A stretch of DNA of 37,531 nt, taken from Acaryochloris sp. IP29b_bin.137. GTDB lineage: Bacteria > Cyanobacteriota > Cyanobacteriia > Thermosynechococcales > Thermosynechococcaceae. The notes beneath the pieces are model-generated. The model was not told the DNA's origin. It was given only the letters and a program-made list of their open reading frames with translations, and did not search any database. Position 1 is the first letter of the stretch. The number at the start of each line of letters is the position of its first letter. Positions 34,588 to 37,531 of this stretch are shown here, one piece after another. The DNA lies in contig NZ_JANQOP010000139.1 in the NCBI RefSeq assembly GCF_028285745.1, positions 1-37,531 on the forward strand. Reading direction: 5' to 3'. Both the position numbers and the translations under genes were made by a program.

Positions 34588-35787
34588 TCACGCTAAAGCG
34601 GGTTCTCGGAGAGGGTGGCGAAAAAAAAGGTTCGACAAATGATGAGCAATATTGGGTAACCCATTGAAATCAAGTTCCAAAGCAGGGGTAGCTCGATCTG
34701 CCAATTGGGTCATGACCGCTTGCATTAAGGTTTTAGGTTGCAGATGATCCGGATGAATGGTTTGAATTAATCCATGGCGCATAAACCGTTCAGCCCGAAT
34801 AAGCTGTTCTTGAGAAGGGGTGATGCGAGGCACCACCACTGTGCGCTTCTGTAAGGCCAGTATTTCCGTCAGCGTGTTATAGCCCCCCATAGACACAACG
34901 GCATCAGCCGCATCTAAGTATCCAAGGAGATTATCCGTAAACACTTGAACCTCAACGCCAGGATAAGGCAGGGCTTTATTTTGGAGTTCTTGCTGGTGTG
35001 ATAAGGGCATTTCAGGGCCGCAGAGAATCACACTTCGTAACTTCATTTGGGACGGGAGATGCTTTAAGCCTTCTAAGTAAGCACTGACCAGGGGAAACCC
35101 ATCTTCTCCCCCGCCCGGCGTTACCAGCACCAGCTTCTCAGAGGGCTGAATCCGCAGAAACCATCGAAGCTCCATTCGATTAAGTCCCTGCACAGATTTC
35201 CGAATATAACCGCAATAGCGAACCTTTTTAGCAATTGGCAGAGGGAATTGGTACTCTTGAGCCACATCAAACAGCTCAGCCATCCCCACTACGAGGATTT
35301 GGTCATACCAGGTTTGTATCGCCTGGTAGTAGCCCTGTTGTGTCCAATCCTGAATCGTTTTGGCAGGACTATCCAAAATATCTCTTAGGAGGAGAACCTT
35401 TTTCGTTGCCGGTAGATGTGCTTCTAGGTACTCCAGGGTGCTTAACAGCTCCTGCTGAATCCCGTAAGGCTTTTTATCCACCAGCAATACGTCGGGTTTG
35501 AAGTGAAGTGCTGCGGAATGAATTAAATGGGAGCGCCACTTAATCGTTTCCTCTAGCTCCGTTCCGAGATATTTGGCGAATAGGGTTCCTGACTGTCCTC
35601 GATTAAGGCAAGGAAGCTTAATGTAATCCAAGCCTTTGGGTAACCGGAAGGCGTGGAGCATGGGTGAGCCCGACACCAATAGAATAGATAGATGGGTTTG
35701 GTCCTTCAGCAGGTACTCACAGATGGCTAGCATTCTGCGGAGATTGCCGAGGCCAAATGCGTCATGAGAATAGACCATTAGTCTCAT
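34588..35787 (-). CDS. MurG/UGT-like GT-B glycosyltransferase, copy 3 (divergent)
   Basis: 399 residues; ATG 35787 with GAGGA upstream. MVYSHDAFGLGNLRRMLAIC replaces the GHLIRS loop with GNLRR, so the acceptor loop differs from copies 1 and 2. The donor domain keeps LVTPGGGEDGFPLV and DAVVSMGGYNTLTEILALQK, with PRITPSQEQLIRAERFMRHG after it. The same family in outline, but clearly older in its split from the tandem pair. It is the second gene of unit A, 41 nt after ugd. Confidence 0.8.
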   Translation of the reverse strand: MRLMVYSHDAFGLGNLRRMLAICEYLLKDQTHLSILLVSGSPMLHAFRLPKGLDYIKLPCLNRGQSGTLFAKYLGTELEETIKWRSHLIHSAALHFKPDVLLVDKKPYGIQQELLSTLEYLEAHLPATKKVLLLRDILDSPAKTIQDWTQQGYYQAIQTWYDQILVVGMAELFDVAQEYQFPLPIAKKVRYCGYIRKSVQGLNRMELRWFLRIQPSEKLVLVTPGGGEDGFPLVSAYLEGLKHLPSQMKLRSVILCGPEMPLSHQQELQNKALPYPGVEVQVFTDNLLGYLDAADAVVSMGGYNTLTEILALQKRTVVVPRITPSQEQLIRAERFMRHGLIQTIHPDHLQPKTLMQAVMTQLADRATPALELDFNGLPNIAHHLSNLFFRHPLREPALA

Positions 35788-35828
35788 TGAACGGTCCTCA
35801 TAGGATGGTGTGATTCGTTAAATAGGGG

Positions 35829-37223
35829 TTAAACGGCAACTGCGGTCTGGACAGCATCAATCTTGGGAGTTTCTGGAGCTGGACGCCCAATCCCCACATA
35901 CTGAAAGCCTGCTTTAATCAGCGCTTTGGGTTCTAATACATTACGTCCATCAATCATGATGGGGGTTTGCATTGCTGCCGTTAATGATCCAAAATCCAGG
36001 GACAAGAATTCTGGCCAGTCCGTGACTAAAACCAATGCATCACAGCCCATGGCTAGAGAAACGGGACCAGCTACTAATTCCACCTGATCTAAATCGGCTG
36101 GGTGTGCTCCAGAAGAGAGGAGCGGATCGTAGGCTTTAACCTTAGCCCCCAGCCGATGAAGTTGGGCAATGATATCTATCGCAGGGGCATCTCGGAGGTC
36201 ATCCGTATTGGGTTTAAAGGTTAACCCCAGCAAGCCAATCGTTTTACCTTTGAGAATTTTCAAGACCTGCTGGAGCTTTTCAACCACGAGTAACCGTTGA
36301 TTGCAATTGGTTGTGACCGCCGCTTTTAATAGGGGCGCATCATAGCCATAATCAGCCGCCGTATGAATCAGTGCAGCCACATCTTTGGGAAAGCATGAGC
36401 CGCCCCATCCGATGCCAGCCTGTAAAAATTTAGGTCCAATCCGGCTATCGAGCCCGATTCCCTTCGCGACCTGGGTGACGTCTGCACCGACGCGATCACA
36501 AATATTCGCCACTTCATTGATAAAGCTAATCTTGGTTGCCAAGAACGAATTAGCCGCGTACTTAATCATTTCGGCAGAAGCTAAATCCGTCACCACTACA
36601 GGCACAGGTGGCAAGGCTGGATCTTCGGCACACTGACGCTGAATAATCGGTAGGTAAAGATCCTGCATTTGTTGAATGGTAGTCTCACTATTCCCCCCTA
36701 AAACGATCCGATCTGGATTGAGGGTATCGTATATGGCTGAGCCTTCCCGCAGAAATTCTGGATTACTGACCACATCAAACCCAGTAATGGATTGACCATG
36801 TTCAGCTACCCCCTCTAAGACCAGCTGTTTTACCCAGTCTCCAGAACCAATAGGAACCGTAGACTTATTGACGATTACTTTGTAACCCCCATTCAGATGG
36901 GTACCAATCCCACGAGCTACGGCTTCTACAGCCCGAGTATCACTTTCTCCAGTTGGTAATGCCGGGGTTCCCACTGCGATAAAAATGATTTCGCCATGAT
37001 CAACACCAGCAGCTAAATCAGTTGAAAAAGATAACTGACCTGACTGCATGGTTGATTGCATCAGTTCATCTAACCCAGGCTCGTAAATCGGAGACTGCCC
37101 CATCTGCATGAGTTTAACTTTAGCGGCATTGTTATCAATACATAGGACAGAGTGGCCGGTTACAGCCAGGCAAACACCTGTGACTAACCCCACATATCCT
37201 GTACCAATTACACAAACTTTCAT
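35829..37223 (-). CDS. ugd: UDP-glucose 6-dehydrogenase
   Basis: 464 residues; ATG 37223 with GGGGAGA about 9 nt upstream. It oxidises UDP-glucose twice with NAD to UDP-glucuronate in the cytosol. Evidence: dinucleotide site GTGYVGLVTGVCLA (residues 7-20); the AVGTP and NKSTVPIGSGD blocks; FDVVSNPEFLREGSAIYD; Lys in EMIKYAANSFLATKISFINE; catalytic Cys277 in GIGWGGSCFPKD; and the C-terminal GLTFKPNTDDLRDAPAIDII. Length is normal for the family. It is the first gene of unit A, so UDP-glucuronate supply is co-expressed with the transferases, and the unit B epimerase can convert the product to UDP-galacturonate. Confidence 0.95.
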   Translation of the reverse strand: MKVCVIGTGYVGLVTGVCLAVTGHSVLCIDNNAAKVKLMQMGQSPIYEPGLDELMQSTMQSGQLSFSTDLAAGVDHGEIIFIAVGTPALPTGESDTRAVEAVARGIGTHLNGGYKVIVNKSTVPIGSGDWVKQLVLEGVAEHGQSITGFDVVSNPEFLREGSAIYDTLNPDRIVLGGNSETTIQQMQDLYLPIIQRQCAEDPALPPVPVVVTDLASAEMIKYAANSFLATKISFINEVANICDRVGADVTQVAKGIGLDSRIGPKFLQAGIGWGGSCFPKDVAALIHTAADYGYDAPLLKAAVTTNCNQRLLVVEKLQQVLKILKGKTIGLLGLTFKPNTDDLRDAPAIDIIAQLHRLGAKVKAYDPLLSSGAHPADLDQVELVAGPVSLAMGCDALVLVTDWPEFLSLDFGSLTAAMQTPIMIDGRNVLEPKALIKAGFQYVGIGRPAPETPKIDAVQTAVAV

Positions 37224-37288
37224 TGATATAATCTCCCCTAACTACGCTGTTGCGTTATCTACACTTTGGCAAGGGGGAGTGAAAGTTT

Positions 37289-37354
37289 AATGAAACTTAT
37301 GTGAGAATAGTTTCATGAGAAAGCTTTCATAGAAGGCTTTTTAGAGATAAATCT
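37289..37354. promoter_or_regulatory. Composite regulatory motif upstream of ugd
   Basis: On the minus strand 37330-37315 reads ATGAAAGCTTTCTCAT, then a second similar unit ATGAAACTATTCTC, then AAGTTTCATT and AACTTTCAC. On the plus strand AGAGATAAATCT follows at 37343-37354, 12 nt past CTTTCAT. The same two parts, with 9 nt between, lie upstream of unit B. The site starts about 90 nt before the ugd start codon, a usual place for an activator or promoter element. Confidence 0.55.
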
Positions 37355-37361
37355 TACTAAT

Positions 37362-37413
37362 TCAGAATCTCACTATTTCAATATTTTGTACTACTGAAAT
37401 AGTGAGATTCTGA
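37362..37413. terminator. Perfect 19-bp hairpin, probable terminator
   Basis: TCAGAATCTCACTATTTCA (37362-37380), 14-nt loop, and its exact complement at 37395-37413, followed on the plus strand by TTCTTTATTT. No plus-strand gene ends nearby in this window, so it more likely stops transcription from a minus-strand gene to the right before the ugd promoter. A small palindromic element is the other option. Confidence 0.55.
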
Positions 37414-37531
37414 TTCTTTATTTATGATTTAGCCCTTTGGGGATGACAAGGGTTTCACAATGTGGTCTGAATCAGTGATAGCGCCCTCATGCCTCTCTGG
37501 TAATTGAGTCGTTTATGGGGTTTCAGTTGCA

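Noticed and set aside
37414..37531. Possible gene or IS end at the right edge
   Set aside because: No frame with family resemblance and no terminal repeat could be recognised in the 118 nt available.

Overview
The window looks like cyanobacterial chromosome or plasmid. Supporting evidence: DUF1822, DUF928, CHASE2 and TPR-CHAT proteins clustered together; a hybrid kinase whose two GAF domains carry cyanobacteriochrome Cys-His motifs; and an OprB-type porin of the cyanobacterial iron-uptake class. Base composition is moderate, with AT-rich intergenic gaps. An Acaryochloris-like unicellular cyanobacterium fits, but the genus is inferred, not shown.

Layout. (1) 1-890: a broken mobile-element patch. 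The end of an IS3-family element interrupts an IS5-family transposase that also has an in-frame stop. (2) 938-12727: an accessory cluster of a membrane-anchored helical-repeat protein (minus strand), a small secreted protein, a secreted TPR-CHAT protein with ten near-identical 42-residue repeats, and a tight four-gene operon (sigma-like protein, DUF1822, CHAT-CHASE2 membrane protein, DUF928), then a small membrane protein. I infer an envelope-spanning caspase-like signalling system; it is the best candidate here for undescribed biology. (3) 12728-21956: four histidine kinases with no separate response regulator gene nearby. HK1 (+) and HK3 (-) are a large inverted duplication of about 1.5 kb per arm that includes about 190 bp of 3' noncoding DNA. 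It encloses HK2 and a tandem-GAF hybrid kinase. The gap upstream of the hybrid kinase holds two long perfect hairpins.

(4) 20490-37223: a long minus-strand polysaccharide or glycolipid region in two apparent transcription units. Unit A (37223 to 26841) has UDP-glucose dehydrogenase, three related MurG/UGT-like glycosyltransferases, a GT4 glycosyltransferase, an MsbA-like ABC exporter, a GT2 and an aldo/keto reductase. Unit B (26538 to 20490) has a second GT2, a two-domain histidine phosphatase, a UDP-glucuronate 4-epimerase-like enzyme, a porin and HK3. Ugd plus the epimerase would supply UDP-glucuronate and UDP-galacturonate, the glycosyltransferases would assemble a uronic-acid-containing glycan, and the ABC protein would move it or its lipid-linked form across the membrane. 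The gaps ahead of the two units share a composite motif (an ATGAAAG..CTTTCAT inverted repeat plus AGAGATAAATCT), suggesting co-regulation. The right edge has a perfect 19-bp hairpin and no recognisable gene.

No tRNA, rRNA or CRISPR array was seen. All calls come from reading the sequence and translations; no database search was run.
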